Shown here: positions 26,135 through 34,877 of the stretch, in pieces
Numbering within the stretch: position 1 is the first letter of the stretch
How the letters are laid out: the number at the start of each line of letters is the position of its first letter
From: an uncultured Flavihumibacter sp.
Lineage (GTDB): Bacteria; Bacteroidota; Bacteroidia; Chitinophagales; Chitinophagaceae
Assembly (NCBI GenBank): GCA_946482545.1
Contig: CAMLRX010000036.1
Location: forward strand, 1-38,802
Direction: 5' to 3'
Length of the DNA stretch: 38,802 nucleotides
Notes under the pieces: generated by a model
Databases searched by the model: none
Told to the model about the DNA's origin: nothing
What the model saw: the letters and a program-made list of their open reading frames with translations, nothing else
Translations under genes and position numbers: made by a program

Positions 26135-27014
26135 TAATCAGGAGAAGTCCTGCTAAAATGACGATACCACTAATAGCCTGTACCGGCAGCAGTTTTTCAC
26201 CCAGGAAAACTGCTGCCGCAATGGCGCTGAACAAAGGCAACAGGTTATATACCGCCGAAGTATTGGTGGAACCGATCAGTTCCACGGCATTGTTCCAGCA
26301 ATAATAGGAGAGGAGCGAGGCGCCGATGCCGATGTATGCGATCTGCCCCAGTGTTTTTCCATCAAAATGCATTTCCGGTTCATAATAATATATTTCTACG
26401 CCCCAGAAGGGAAGCAGCATGATGGTGCCCGCCAGAAAGGTGAACAGCAATATCGATCCTGAACGGATGCCGGGATTTTTAAGTTTCAACAGTACGGTAT
26501 AGAATGAAAACAGGAAAGCGCCACCGGCCATTAACAGGTCGCCTTTACTGAAACGGAGGCTGGTAAGGGCCGATAGGTCTCCTTTGGTGATCAGCAGCAA
26601 TAACCCGGCGATCACTACAACAAAACCGGTTGAACGCAGTGCGCCAAATTTTTCCCTGAAAATAAATTTATTGAGCAGCGCTACGAACAATGGTCCCGAT
26701 ATGGCGATGAGCGACATATTTACCGCAGAAGTATGGTGCGCCGCCATGTACAATAATGTATTGAATACCGAAATCCCCAGAAAAGAAATTGGGATAAGCA
26801 ACTTCAGTTGTTTGCGGACCATCGGCCAGTCGGCAACCAGTCCCTTCCACGCGAATGGCAACAGCACCAGCGCCGCGGTACCCCACCGGAATACGGACAA
26901 ACTCACCGGGGGAATATTGTCTTTTAATCCTCTCGCCACAATAAAATTCCCCGACCATATAACCGTGGCCGCCAGGGCCAGCAGGTAGCCGCGGTATTTG
27001 CGTGATGTCAGCAT
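26091..27014 (-). CDS. EamA/DMT-superfamily transporter
   Basis: A 307-residue inner-membrane protein with ten hydrophobic helices in two EamA repeats: the first from YLLALAATVIWSGNFIVARG with the family FRWGTAALVLLPFA, the second from GDLLMAGGAFLFSFYTVLLK with YIGIGASLLSYYCWNNAVELIG. DMT proteins export metabolites or amino acids; the substrate is unknown. ATG 27014 (MLTSRKYRGYLL) is chosen over an in-frame TTG at 27041, because a TACTTTTG box sits between them. It is divergent from the YdjM-type gene across 48 bp and overlaps the Gfo/Idh/MocA gene at its 3' end. Confidence 0.92.
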   Translation of the reverse strand: MLTSRKYRGYLLALAATVIWSGNFIVARGLKDNIPPVSLSVFRWGTAALVLLPFAWKGLVADWPMVRKQLKLLIPISFLGISVFNTLLYMAAHHTSAVNMSLIAISGPLFVALLNKFIFREKFGALRSTGFVVVIAGLLLLITKGDLSALTSLRFSKGDLLMAGGAFLFSFYTVLLKLKNPGIRSGSILLFTFLAGTIMLLPFWGVEIYYYEPEMHFDGKTLGQIAYIGIGASLLSYYCWNNAVELIGSTNTSAVYNLLPLFSAIAAAVFLGEKLLPVQAISGIVILAGLLLITRVRKPSRSPSPAA

Positions 27015-27022
27015 AAGGAAGG

Positions 27023-27056
27023 CAAAAGTAAAGAATCGCAAAAACTTTTACCTTTA
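27023..27056. promoter_or_regulatory. divergent promoter region, EamA / YdjM-type gene
   Basis: On the minus strand TACTTTTG (27030-27023) is a perfect -7 box ending eight bases before the EamA ATG. On the plus strand TACCTTTA (27049-27056), one mismatch, ends six bases before the ATG of the hydrolase gene. Both transcripts would have very short leaders. No convincing -33 TTTG is present for either. Confidence 0.45.
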
Positions 27057-27062
27057 ACGGGT

Positions 27063-28079
27063 ATGGATTCACTAACGCATATTGTGCTGGGCGCCTGCGT
27101 GGGCGAACTGGTGGCCGGGAAACAATTGGGGAAAAGAGCGCTGTTGTTTGGGGCCGCCGCCCAGAGTTTGCCGGATATCGACTTTGTCGCGTCTCCTTTC
27201 CTGGATGCTTCCAGCGACCTCATCGCGCACCGGGGCATCACGCATTCCTGGTTTTTTGTGGTCATCTGCACGGCCTTCCTGGTATGGGCCAGCCCGAAAC
27301 TTTTTCCCAAAACCACCATGACCAATAAGCGATGGGCCATATTATGGGGTTCTGAAATGGCGATCCACCTGTTGCTGGATGCCTGTAATGTGTACGGAAC
27401 CGCCTGGTGGCTGCCTTTTTCAAACGAAAGGGTGGCGTTTAATCTCTTGTACGTGGCTGATCCGTTGTTCACGATTGTCCCACTCGTCGCAACGTTATTG
27501 TTGTGGTGGAAGAGAAGTCCGGAGTTTAAAAGACAGCGGTGGGCAAGAGTCAGTTTGTTTGTGTGCATAGGTTATATCCTGGTGAGCGCTGGGCACAAAC
27601 ACAAAGTAGATGAAGCCGTGCAACAGGCGGCGGTTGAACAGCAAATTCCCGTGAAACAATTCTTCAGCACGCCAACACCTTTTAATATACTCATGTACTA
27701 CAGTCTGGCCGAGACCGATAGCGGTTATTATGTGAATTACCGCTCGGTATTTGATCAGGATAAGCCTGAACCATTCCGGTTCTACCCTAAAAATGAGCCA
27801 TTGCTTCAGCAGGTGCGGAATAAACAGGAAGTGAAAAATCTTCAGTTGTTTTCCCAGGGATGGTACACTGTTGAAAAACAAAACGATACCCTCGTTTTCA
27901 ACGACCTGCGCTTCGGTCAGATCAATGGCTGGAAGTACCGCGATGCCGGGTTCACCTTCTATTATTACCTTGATCGGCCTGATGCCAATGGCCTGGTGGT
28001 GCAGCGGGGCAGGCTGAAGAACTGGAATGGCGATGTGGTGAAGGAATATGTCAACCGGCTGTTCGGCATAAAGAAATAG
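27063..28079 (+). CDS. YdjM-type membrane-bound metal-dependent hydrolase
   Basis: A 338-residue membrane protein of the YdjM/LexA-binding-type predicted metal-dependent hydrolase family. The N-terminal half has the family's metal-ligand pattern: MDSLTHIVLGACVGE (His6), LPDIDF (Asp38, Asp40), AHRGITHSW (His56, His61) and a second-site HLLLDACNVYGTAWWLPFS (His102, Asp106), set between about four membrane segments. The C-terminal half (about 180-338) is a soluble extension rich in aromatics. Substrate and physiological role are unknown. ATG 27063 is very close to its candidate -7 box. It is followed by a separate thioredoxin gene after 76 bp. Confidence 0.87.
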   Translation: MDSLTHIVLGACVGELVAGKQLGKRALLFGAAAQSLPDIDFVASPFLDASSDLIAHRGITHSWFFVVICTAFLVWASPKLFPKTTMTNKRWAILWGSEMAIHLLLDACNVYGTAWWLPFSNERVAFNLLYVADPLFTIVPLVATLLLWWKRSPEFKRQRWARVSLFVCIGYILVSAGHKHKVDEAVQQAAVEQQIPVKQFFSTPTPFNILMYYSLAETDSGYYVNYRSVFDQDKPEPFRFYPKNEPLLQQVRNKQEVKNLQLFSQGWYTVEKQNDTLVFNDLRFGQINGWKYRDAGFTFYYYLDRPDANGLVVQRGRLKNWNGDVVKEYVNRLFGIKK

Positions 28080-28155
28080 TAGGCCATTCCTGGGGTAATC
28101 CGTTTTAACTGTTCGTCAAGGATAGAAATACTCATTTCAATCAAATTGCGAACGT

Positions 28156-29355
28156 ATGAAGAAACTATTGCTGGCTTTTCTAACAATTCCGCTCACTTTA
28201 ATGGCCCTGGCGCAGGGGGTTGATTTTAAAACCGGTTCATGGGATGATGCTGTGGCGCTGGCTAAGAAAGAAAATAAACTGCTTTTCGTGGATTTGTATT
28301 TCGAAGGCTGCATGCCTTGTGCCCAGATGGATAAAACCACTTTTGTGGACCCTGCCATCAGTAAGTTCATCAACGAAGGGTTCATCAGCTATAAAACTGA
28401 TGTGATGAAAGAAGAAGACGGAAAAGAATTGTGTGTACGCTACGCTGCTGGCGGATTTCCCACCTACCTGTTTCTTTCTCCCGAGGGAAAAGTGCTGGAT
28501 GTATTCAGTGGATATACTGCTGCGGAAAGATTCCAAACATTAGCTACGGCTGCGGTAGAGCACAATAAAAAGAAAAAATTCCTCGCTTACAGCGTGAACG
28601 GCGCTATGGAGAATTACCCGGCTTTTTATGCCGCCCCTTACCTGGATCGTCAGCAAAAATGGGATCCGGCGGCAGCGCTTGCTTTCCTGGATCATCAGAA
28701 AGATTTACAAAGTGAGCAGGCCTTTCTGGTCATGTCCAGAATGTCGCTGAACGAAAAGTACAGCACCTGGTTTATGGCACATGCGCAGGAGTTGGCCGAA
28801 AAATATGGCCGGATGCCCGTCAGGAATAAACTGATTGATATTGTAGGAAAGAATGCCACAGCGATGGGGTCTAAAGGCGATCGCACCGGTTTTGAAGCGT
28901 TGGTGTTGGCTGCGAAGCCCGTTTTTACTGGAAAAGAATGGCGGCGTTTCCATAAAATATTTATGGAAAACTATTTTAAATCGGGCCAGGACATGAAGGG
29001 GCTGGCAGAATTTATTGTTTCAAGTGGTCATTATGATTGGGAAGACAAGGTTACGGCCGTGGCACAACTCAATAACAGTAAACTTTCTGCGGAAAAATGG
29101 TCCCCGTTTCTTCAAGTGCTTACAGATAAGGAAATTCCTGCATTTGAAAAGGCTTACACCCAGGCTTTTGTTTTTTACAAACTGGACGATAAGGCGAATG
29201 CGCTGGCGGCCATAAAAGAGGCTGTTTCCACGCCGGGTGGTAAACCGCATGAGGTGGAAAACGCGAAAAAGTTCATGGACTGGCTGGCGGCTGGAGCATC
29301 CACGGTGTTTACACCGGTTCCCGTTTACCGGAATAAGCCGTTGCTGAGCGAATAA
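28156..29355 (+). CDS. exported thioredoxin-family protein (CMPC active site)
   Basis: A 399-residue periplasmic protein. The signal peptide (MKKLLLAFLTIPLTLMALAQ) is followed directly by a thioredoxin-like domain (about 25-140) of the DUF255/thioredoxin-7 kind: LLFVDLYFEGCMPCAQMDKTTF with Cys52 and Cys55, then the cis-Pro segment GGFPTYLFLSPEGKVL. Residues 150-390 are helical, resembling thioredoxin proteins with a C-terminal TPR-like domain. The CMPC motif suggests a reductase or isomerase role in the periplasm; partners are unknown. It has a strong terminator about 130 bp downstream. It is distinct in architecture from the TlpA-like protein at 18815, in which the domain order is reversed. 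Confidence 0.88.
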   Translation: MKKLLLAFLTIPLTLMALAQGVDFKTGSWDDAVALAKKENKLLFVDLYFEGCMPCAQMDKTTFVDPAISKFINEGFISYKTDVMKEEDGKELCVRYAAGGFPTYLFLSPEGKVLDVFSGYTAAERFQTLATAAVEHNKKKKFLAYSVNGAMENYPAFYAAPYLDRQQKWDPAAALAFLDHQKDLQSEQAFLVMSRMSLNEKYSTWFMAHAQELAEKYGRMPVRNKLIDIVGKNATAMGSKGDRTGFEALVLAAKPVFTGKEWRRFHKIFMENYFKSGQDMKGLAEFIVSSGHYDWEDKVTAVAQLNNSKLSAEKWSPFLQVLTDKEIPAFEKAYTQAFVFYKLDDKANALAAIKEAVSTPGGKPHEVENAKKFMDWLAAGASTVFTPVPVYRNKPLLSE

Positions 29356-29384
29356 AGTGCCTGGGAGGGCTGGAAAACGGAACA

Positions 29385-29434
29385 TGGCGGGTACCCGGTG
29401 CCACCGACGTTGTTTTCTCTGGCGGGTAACCGTG
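29385..29434. repeat. short direct repeats in the thioredoxin-thyA gap
   Basis: TGGCGGGTA occurs at 29385-29393 and 29420-29428, each followed by ACCSG/TG-like sequence and then a TTTTCTC run. The first copy contains the 10-bp palindrome CGGGTACCCG (29388-29397). Degenerate TGGTG words continue at 29453 and 29466. The 201-bp gap otherwise holds a terminator and the thyA -7 box. Confidence 0.4.
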
Positions 29435-29485
29435 TTTTTTCTCCCGGCAACCTGGTGCTTTTCCCTGGTGTGAAAAGTTGTTTTT

Positions 29486-29522
29486 CCCCATCATTGGTAT
29501 CCCGATGGTGGGGATTTCTTTT
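29486..29522 (+). terminator. terminator between the thioredoxin gene and thyA
   Basis: CCCCATCAT (29486-29494) pairs over nine positions, one of them G-U, with ATGGTGGGG (29505-29513), followed by ATTTCTTTT. It separates the thioredoxin gene from the thyA unit. Confidence 0.75.
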
Positions 29523-29544
29523 AAGCAAATTCTTCCCATCTCTC

Positions 29545-29552
29545 TATATTTG
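29545..29552 (+). promoter_or_regulatory. -7 box of thyA, four bases from the ATG
   Basis: TATATTTG is an exact TAnnTTTG match. Only CACC separates it from ATG 29557, so transcription should start at or next to the start codon. No clear -33 TTTG is present at the expected spacing. Confidence 0.6.
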
Positions 29553-29556
29553 CACC

Positions 29557-30369
29557 ATGCAGCAATACCTTCAGCTTGTTCAACATATCCTCGATCATGG
29601 CGCGGAAAAGTCTGACAGAACTGGTACTGGAACACTGAGTTGTTTTGGCTACCAGATGCGTTTCGATCTTTCCGAAGGATTTCCCCTGGTGACCACCAAA
29701 AAACTTCACCTGAAAAGCATCATCCACGAACTGCTCTGGTTCCTGAAAGGAGAAACCAATATCGCTTACTTGAAGGAGCATGGCGTAAGCATCTGGGATG
29801 AATGGGCCAACGCCGAAGGCGACCTCGGTCCCGTATATGGAAAGCAATGGAGAAGCTGGACCGGTGCGGATGGCAAAACATTCGACCAGATAAAGGATGT
29901 GCTGCACCAAATCAAAAACAATCCCGACTCCCGAAGGATGATCGTTTCGGCCTGGAATGTGGCGGAATTACCCGAAATGGCGCTGATGCCCTGCCACGCG
30001 CTTTTCCAGTTTTATGTGGCCCCTGGAAAAAACGGAGGGAAAGCCAAACTCAGTTGCCAGTTGTACCAGCGCAGCGCGGATGTGTTCCTCGGTGTTCCTT
30101 TTAATATTGCCTCGTATGCCTTGCTCACCCTCATGATGGCGCAGGTTTGTGACATGGAACCCGGAGATTTTGTACACAGCCTCGGGGATGTGCATCTGTA
30201 CAGCAACCACCTGGAGCAGGCTAAACTGCAATTGAGCCGCACCCCGCATGCATTACCGCAAATGAAACTGAATCCGGAAGTAAAGGACCTGTTCAGTTTC
30301 CGGTTCGAAGATTTTACCCTCGAAAATTACCAGCCACATCCCGCAATTAAAGCGCCGGTGGCCGTATGA
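29557..30369 (+). CDS. thyA: thymidylate synthase
   Basis: Makes dTMP from dUMP using methylene-tetrahydrofolate, which is oxidised to dihydrofolate and recycled by the next gene product, DHFR. The 270-residue protein is close to the E. coli length (264). Motifs are [18 protein letters not shown] (21-38), the nucleophile Cys146 in [33 protein letters not shown] (168-190) and HLYSNHLEQ (213-221). An in-frame extension upstream to 29398 is judged non-coding, because it crosses the terminator and promoter. The stop overlaps the folA start by four bases (ATGA), showing translational coupling. Confidence 0.97.
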   Translation: MQQYLQLVQHILDHGAEKSDRTGTGTLSCFGYQMRFDLSEGFPLVTTKKLHLKSIIHELLWFLKGETNIAYLKEHGVSIWDEWANAEGDLGPVYGKQWRSWTGADGKTFDQIKDVLHQIKNNPDSRRMIVSAWNVAELPEMALMPCHALFQFYVAPGKNGGKAKLSCQLYQRSADVFLGVPFNIASYALLTLMMAQVCDMEPGDFVHSLGDVHLYSNHLEQAKLQLSRTPHALPQMKLNPEVKDLFSFRFEDFTLENYQPHPAIKAPVAV

Positions 30370-30881
30370 TATTTATGGAGAAACATGGAATGCGCGTCTC
30401 GCTGGTGGTGGCCGCCGCTGAAAATAATGCCATTGGCCGCAACAACGAACTGATCTGGAAACTTTCGGCCGACCTGAAGTTCTTTAAACACCTTACCTGG
30501 GCCATGCCCGTGGTGATGGGTAGAAAAACCTTCGATTCGGTAGGAAAGCCCCTGAACGGGCGCATCAACATCGTGATCACCCGGCAGCAGGACTGGACAT
30601 CGGAGGGCGTGCAGGTGGCTTCATCTCTGGAAGAAGCCCTGGCGCTGGCCGCAGATGCCGATTGCAAAGAAGTATTCATTATTGGTGGCGCTGAAATTTA
30701 CAGGCAGTCACTGCCGTTCGCTGATCGGGTCTATCTCACCCGCGTGGAGGTTGCACCCGAAGCGGATGCTTTTTTCCCGGCACTCTCCTCAAGTGAATGG
30801 AAACTGGCGGCCGATGAGCCCAGAAAAGCCGACGCTAAAAACGAATACGATTTCCGTTTCCAAACCTGGGATAGAACCTGA
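30366..30881 (+). CDS. folA: dihydrofolate reductase
   Basis: NADPH-dependent reduction of dihydrofolate to tetrahydrofolate, closing the cycle opened by ThyA. The 171-residue protein shows the DHFR pattern [21 protein letters not shown] (13-33), the catalytic acid Asp36 in [34 protein letters not shown] (51-73) and [21 protein letters not shown] (105-125). The ATG at 30366 overlaps the thyA stop. An ATG at 30390 ([12 protein letters not shown]), nine bases after a GGAG, would give a more typical N-terminus and cannot be excluded. The methyltransferase gene starts five bases after the stop. Confidence 0.96.
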   Translation: MIFMEKHGMRVSLVVAAAENNAIGRNNELIWKLSADLKFFKHLTWAMPVVMGRKTFDSVGKPLNGRINIVITRQQDWTSEGVQVASSLEEALALAADADCKEVFIIGGAEIYRQSLPFADRVYLTRVEVAPEADAFFPALSSSEWKLAADEPRKADAKNEYDFRFQTWDRT

Positions 30882-30885
30882 TACC

Positions 30886-31683
30886 ATGTATTCCGCCCCC
30901 GCACTCGCAAAAAAATATATTCAGTATTACCTCTCCGCTTCAAATGGCAAGGGACACGGTATTCATTCGCCTTTCGTTTACGATTTCGTGACAGCCGTAT
31001 TAAACGATAAGCGTCACTATTATGCGTATACGCAGGTAGAACAACTCAGGGAAGCGCTGAAATCCGACCAGGAAGCACTTGAGATTGTAGACATGGGCGC
31101 CGGAAGTGTTTCAGGAAATACCACCCGAAGAACCGTGGCGTCTATTGTCAGGAACGCGGCTAAGTCGCGTAAACTGGCGCAATTGCTGTTCCGGGTGGCC
31201 AATCATTACGGTACCGACAGAATGCTGGAACTGGGCACATCCTTGGGGATCACTACTTCATACCTGTCGCTGGCGCGTTTAGGGGGCACCGTTACTACTA
31301 TTGAAGGGGCTCCGGAAATTGCAGCAGCGGCTGCAAGGAGTTTTCAATCGCTGGGGTTGCGTAATGTGGCCCAACTTACCGGCAATTTTGATGAAGTACT
31401 TCCTGCGATCCTGCCTCCGCAAGAGGCTTACGATCTTGTTTATATTGATGGCAACCACAGGAAAGAACCCACGTTGCGCTACTTCGAACAATTGCTGCCG
31501 AATATGTCCGGCCATTCCGTGATGATATTTGATGATATCCATTGGAGCCGGGAAATGGAAGCAGCCTGGGAAGAGATCAAACAACATCCTGCGGTAATGC
31601 TGAGCATTGATCTTTTCTTCCTAGGTTTTGTATTTTTCCGCCCTGAGTTCCTCGTGAAACAGCACTTTACCATCCGGTTCTGA
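30886..31683 (+). CDS. class I SAM-dependent methyltransferase (O-methyltransferase-like)
   Basis: A 265-residue protein. The N-terminal helical lead (KKYIQYYLSASNGKGHGIHSPFVYDFV) is typical of a Bacteroidota methyltransferase family encoded near folate genes. The Rossmann part includes MLELGTSLGITTSYLSLA (SAM-binding motif I), TTIEGAPEIAAAAARS (acidic end of beta-2), DLVYIDGNHRKEPTLRYFEQLLP (motif resembling O-methyltransferases/Methyltransf_24) and HSVMIFDDIHWSREM. The substrate is unknown. It is the third gene of the thyA-folA unit. The in-frame upstream extension to 30655 is a shadow of folA. Confidence 0.85.
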   Translation: MYSAPALAKKYIQYYLSASNGKGHGIHSPFVYDFVTAVLNDKRHYYAYTQVEQLREALKSDQEALEIVDMGAGSVSGNTTRRTVASIVRNAAKSRKLAQLLFRVANHYGTDRMLELGTSLGITTSYLSLARLGGTVTTIEGAPEIAAAAARSFQSLGLRNVAQLTGNFDEVLPAILPPQEAYDLVYIDGNHRKEPTLRYFEQLLPNMSGHSVMIFDDIHWSREMEAAWEEIKQHPAVMLSIDLFFLGFVFFRPEFLVKQHFTIRF

Positions 31684-31783
31684 TCTTTCAACTTTCTTCT
31701 TGAAATCAGGAACACGAATCCATAAAAAGATGTAACTTCTATCCTGAACCGAAGCCGGAGTTCCCGGCAGGAAATAATCAAAT

Positions 31784-32914
31784 ATGGCGGGGATGAAAAT
31801 TGGTATCTTGAAGGAAAACGACGGAGAAAAAAGAGTGTCTATGCTACCGGAAGCGGTCAAACAACTGATCGCCGGTGGTGCAGAAGTACTGGTGGAAGAA
31901 AAAGCGGGGCTTGCGGCAGCGGCTCCCGATGAGGGATATGCGCAGGTTGGAGCTGTTGTCACCAACCGGCAAACTGTGCTGGAAGAAGCTGATTTGTTAT
32001 TGTCGATTCACCTGCCCAACGATCTTTCCACCATTGCTGCAGGCAAATGGTTCTGCGGCACCTTTCAGCCTTTGTTCCGCTTTGAGTCCATGCAACAGCT
32101 CGCGGAGAAAAACAGTACTGTTTTCAGTATGGACATGCTGCCACGCACCACACGTGCCCAAAGTATGGACGTACTCAGTTCCCAGGCCAATATAGCCGGT
32201 TACAAAGCCGTATTGCTGGCGGCGCATTTATATCCCCGCTATTTTCCCATGCTCATGACAGCAGCAGGATCCGTACCACCCGCGAAAATGCTGATACTCG
32301 GCGCAGGCGTGGCCGGATTGCAGGCTATTGCTACGGGCCGCAGATTGGGAGCGGTGGTGGAAGTGTTTGATACAAGGCCCGCCGTGAAAGAGGAGGTGAT
32401 GAGCCTCGGCGCGAAATTCGTGGAAGTGGAAGGAGCAGCGGATGCGTCTTCGGCAGGTGGTTACGCTGTGGAGCAGTCAGAGGATTTTAAAAGAAGACAG
32501 CAGGAACGCATCGCGGAAAGCATCCGGAAAGCCGATGTGGTGATTACCACCGCGCAGATACCTGGAAAAGCTGCGCCACTCCTCGTTTCAGAAGAGATGA
32601 TCCGTTCCATGCGACCAGGTTCGGTGATCGTGGACCTGGCCGCGGCAACAGGAGGCAATACGGCGCAGACAAAGAACAACGAAACAGTTGTGGTGAATGG
32701 TGTTACAATTGCGGGTTATTCCAACCTCGCGGGAGAAATGCCTTTTGATGCCAGCAGGTTGTACGGTAAAAACCTGCTTAATTTCTTTGCGCTGTTTAAA
32801 AAAGAAAACAGCAAATGGGAGGCTCCTTTTGAAGATGAACTGATTAAAGGAACCTGTATCACGCTGAATGGAGCGGTGGTACATGAAAGAATACAATCAT
32901 TGTTGACCAAATAA
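31784..32914 (+). CDS. pntAA: NAD(P) transhydrogenase subunit alpha, part 1 (NAD-binding)
   Basis: NAD(H)-binding domain I of the proton-translocating transhydrogenase, which uses the proton gradient to make NADPH from NADH. The 376-residue soluble protein has the opening MKIGILKENDGEKRVSMLPE, the RQD-loop segment PRTTRAQSMDVLSSQANIAGYKAV (Arg124, Gln126, Asp129) and the Rossmann LILGAGVAGLQAI (Gly173, Gly175, Gly178) with VFDTRP. It lacks the membrane domain, which is the next gene, so this is the split three-polypeptide form. ATG 31784 is used; ATG 31793 (MKIGIL) is a good alternative. The 100-bp gap before it contains a small GCCGG/CCGGC hairpin (31754-31768). Confidence 0.95.
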   Translation: MAGMKIGILKENDGEKRVSMLPEAVKQLIAGGAEVLVEEKAGLAAAAPDEGYAQVGAVVTNRQTVLEEADLLLSIHLPNDLSTIAAGKWFCGTFQPLFRFESMQQLAEKNSTVFSMDMLPRTTRAQSMDVLSSQANIAGYKAVLLAAHLYPRYFPMLMTAAGSVPPAKMLILGAGVAGLQAIATGRRLGAVVEVFDTRPAVKEEVMSLGAKFVEVEGAADASSAGGYAVEQSEDFKRRQQERIAESIRKADVVITTAQIPGKAAPLLVSEEMIRSMRPGSVIVDLAAATGGNTAQTKNNETVVVNGVTIAGYSNLAGEMPFDASRLYGKNLLNFFALFKKENSKWEAPFEDELIKGTCITLNGAVVHERIQSLLTK

Positions 32915-32922
32915 TACAAGCC

Positions 32923-33237
32923 ATGTCGAATTTCCTGAACTGGATGGTGATTTACCAGGAACTGATTTATATCGTAATACTCATGATTTTCCTGGGCATA
33001 GAAGTGATCGGTCGGGTGCCGTCGGTACTGCACACACCGTTAATGAGCGGGGCGAATGCCATACATGGCGTAGTGATCATCGGCGCCATTATCGTGATGG
33101 GAAAGGCAGCCCCTGATAATTACGCTGCGCTGATACTTGGTTTCCTGGCCGTGATACTCGGAACGGTGAACGTGGTGGGCGGTTTCGTGGTAACGGACCG
33201 CATGCTGGAAATGTTCCGCAAAAAGAAACAATCCTGA
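32923..33237 (+). CDS. pntAB: NAD(P) transhydrogenase subunit alpha, part 2 (membrane)
   Basis: A 104-residue membrane subunit forming the first transmembrane helices of domain II: ELIYIVILMIFLGIEVIG, VVIIGAIIVMG and AALILGFLAVILGTVNVVGGFVVTDRMLEMF. The last segment, ending in VTDRMLxMF, is diagnostic. It sits eight bases after pntAA and 28 before pntB, so all three are cotranscribed. In E. coli this part is fused to the NAD-binding domain. Confidence 0.95.
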   Translation: MSNFLNWMVIYQELIYIVILMIFLGIEVIGRVPSVLHTPLMSGANAIHGVVIIGAIIVMGKAAPDNYAALILGFLAVILGTVNVVGGFVVTDRMLEMFRKKKQS

Positions 33238-33265
33238 ATCAAATAGCAAGGACAAAAACAATATT

Positions 33266-34774
33266 ATGGGAAACTCAATGCTGATGCTGGCTTATCTCCT
33301 TGCTTCCATCAGTTTCATCGTGGGATTGAAAATGCTTTCTCACCCAGAAACTGCCAAAAAGGGCAACCTGATTGCAGGAGCAGGCATGTTCATAGCAATA
33401 CTGGCGACGATCTTTTTGTATGAAGAAGAGGGGCAAACACTCGGCAATTATGGCTGGATATTTTCTGGTTTGCTGATCGGTTCCGTAATCGGATGGATGG
33501 CCGCCAAAAAAGTGCAGATGACTGCAATGCCTGAAATGGTGAGTCTTTTTAACGGCATGGGCGGGGCTTGCGCGGCGTTGATTTCACTGGTAGAATTCGC
33601 GCACCTCCAGGATATGGTAAATATTGCGGGCGCTTCGATCCAGGTTTCCGGTATGCTTGAAGCACTGCCCGATGAATGGAGAGATGTATTGTACAGCAAC
33701 AAGATCACGCCCGTTTCGCTGTGGATTATCGTTGCGGGCCTGGTGATCGGCTCTGTATCTTTTGCCGGAAGTATGATTGCCTGGGGGAAATTGCGTGGTA
33801 AAATAAAAGATATCCGTTTCAAAGGGCAGCAGGCGCTGAGTTTGCTGATGCTGGGCGTGATGATGCTGATGGCCGTTTTGTTGTGGTGGAACGCATCCAT
33901 TATCGGCGCCGATAGTGAATCGGACTTGCTGACCAATGCTGCGTTGTTTTACGGATTATTCGCCGTAGCATTGTTGTATGGCGTATTCTTCGTGTTACCA
34001 ATCGGCGGAGCGGATATGCCTGTCGTGATTTCTCTGCTGAATTCTTTTACAGGTGTTGCCGCAGCCTGCGGCGGATTTTTGTATGAGAACAAGGCCATGC
34101 TTACCGGAGGTATTCTTGTGGGCGCGGCAGGAACATTGCTGACCATATTGATGTGCAGGGCAATGAACCGTTCCCTCAAAAATGTATTGCTGGGCTCATT
34201 TGGTGCAACTGGCGCACAAGCCGTTCAATCAGGAGAGCAGGGAAGCTATAAGGAGATATCGCTGAACGATGCTGCGATGATGATGAATTATGCCGAGCGC
34301 GTAATGATTGTGCCTGGCTACGGACTTGCGGTGGCACAGGCGCAACATGCTTGTCATGAGCTGGAGAAACTATTGTCCGCGAGAGGTGTGGAAGTGGGCT
34401 ATGCCATTCACCCTGTTGCGGGGCGGATGCCCGGACACATGAATGTGTTGCTGGCGGAAGCAGATGTTCCCTACGAGAAATTACTTGAAATGGAAACGGC
34501 CAACGAACTGTTTCCCCGTACTGATGTGGTACTGGTACTCGGCGCCAACGATGTGGTGAATCCCGCCGCAAAATCTGATGCCGCTTCTCCCATATATGGG
34601 ATGCCTATTCTTGAAGTGGAGCTGGCCAAGCAGGTGATCGTGAACAAACGTTCCATGAAACCGGGCTACGCCGGAATCGAAAACGAACTCTTCTTCAAAC
34701 CCAAAACGTCTATGTTATTCGGCGATGCAAAAAAAGTATTGCAGGAACTGGTCGCCGCCCTGAAAGATATATAG
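33266..34774 (+). CDS. pntB: NAD(P) transhydrogenase subunit beta
   Basis: A 502-residue subunit with about nine membrane helices (1-300), forming the rest of the proton channel, and the NADP(H)-binding domain III at the C-terminus. Motifs are MVSLFNGMGGACAALISLVEF, PIGGADMPVVISLLNSFTGVAAACGGF, the NADP loop MIVPGYGLAVAQAQH (GYGxxxxQ) and HPVAGRMPGHMNVLLAEADVPY, GANDVVNPAA and KRSMKPGYAGIENELFF. All expected domain III signatures are present. A 103-bp gap with no clear terminator leads to fmt. Confidence 0.97.
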   Translation: MGNSMLMLAYLLASISFIVGLKMLSHPETAKKGNLIAGAGMFIAILATIFLYEEEGQTLGNYGWIFSGLLIGSVIGWMAAKKVQMTAMPEMVSLFNGMGGACAALISLVEFAHLQDMVNIAGASIQVSGMLEALPDEWRDVLYSNKITPVSLWIIVAGLVIGSVSFAGSMIAWGKLRGKIKDIRFKGQQALSLLMLGVMMLMAVLLWWNASIIGADSESDLLTNAALFYGLFAVALLYGVFFVLPIGGADMPVVISLLNSFTGVAAACGGFLYENKAMLTGGILVGAAGTLLTILMCRAMNRSLKNVLLGSFGATGAQAVQSGEQGSYKEISLNDAAMMMNYAERVMIVPGYGLAVAQAQHACHELEKLLSARGVEVGYAIHPVAGRMPGHMNVLLAEADVPYEKLLEMETANELFPRTDVVLVLGANDVVNPAAKSDAASPIYGMPILEVELAKQVIVNKRSMKPGYAGIENELFFKPKTSMLFGDAKKVLQELVAALKDI

Positions 34775-34865
34775 TGCTTGCGCTGCGTCGTAGCGTCGTT
34801 GCGAGAAATAAAAACCACAAAACATACTCCATAAATATCACCTCCAAAGAAACTCCCGAACAACT

Positions 34866-34873
34866 TACCTTTG
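34866..34873 (+). promoter_or_regulatory. -7 box of fmt, four bases from the ATG
   Basis: TACCTTTG matches TAnnTTTG exactly and is separated from ATG 34878 only by CCCC, predicting a leaderless or near-leaderless mRNA. No clear -33 element is seen 19 bp upstream. Confidence 0.6.
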
Positions 34874-34877
34874 CCCC

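Noticed and set aside
27008..27568. Open frame of 186 codons on the minus strand
   Set aside because: Antisense to the YdjM-type gene, with no conserved motif and no plausible start context.
29398..29556. In-frame N-terminal extension of thymidylate synthase
   Set aside because: It crosses a terminator and a perfect -7 box. The protein from ATG 29557 has the family's normal length and N-terminus.
30655..30885. In-frame N-terminal extension of the methyltransferase
   Set aside because: It overlaps folA in another frame and is Arg/Ser/Pro-rich without family similarity. ATG 30886 follows the folA stop by five bases.
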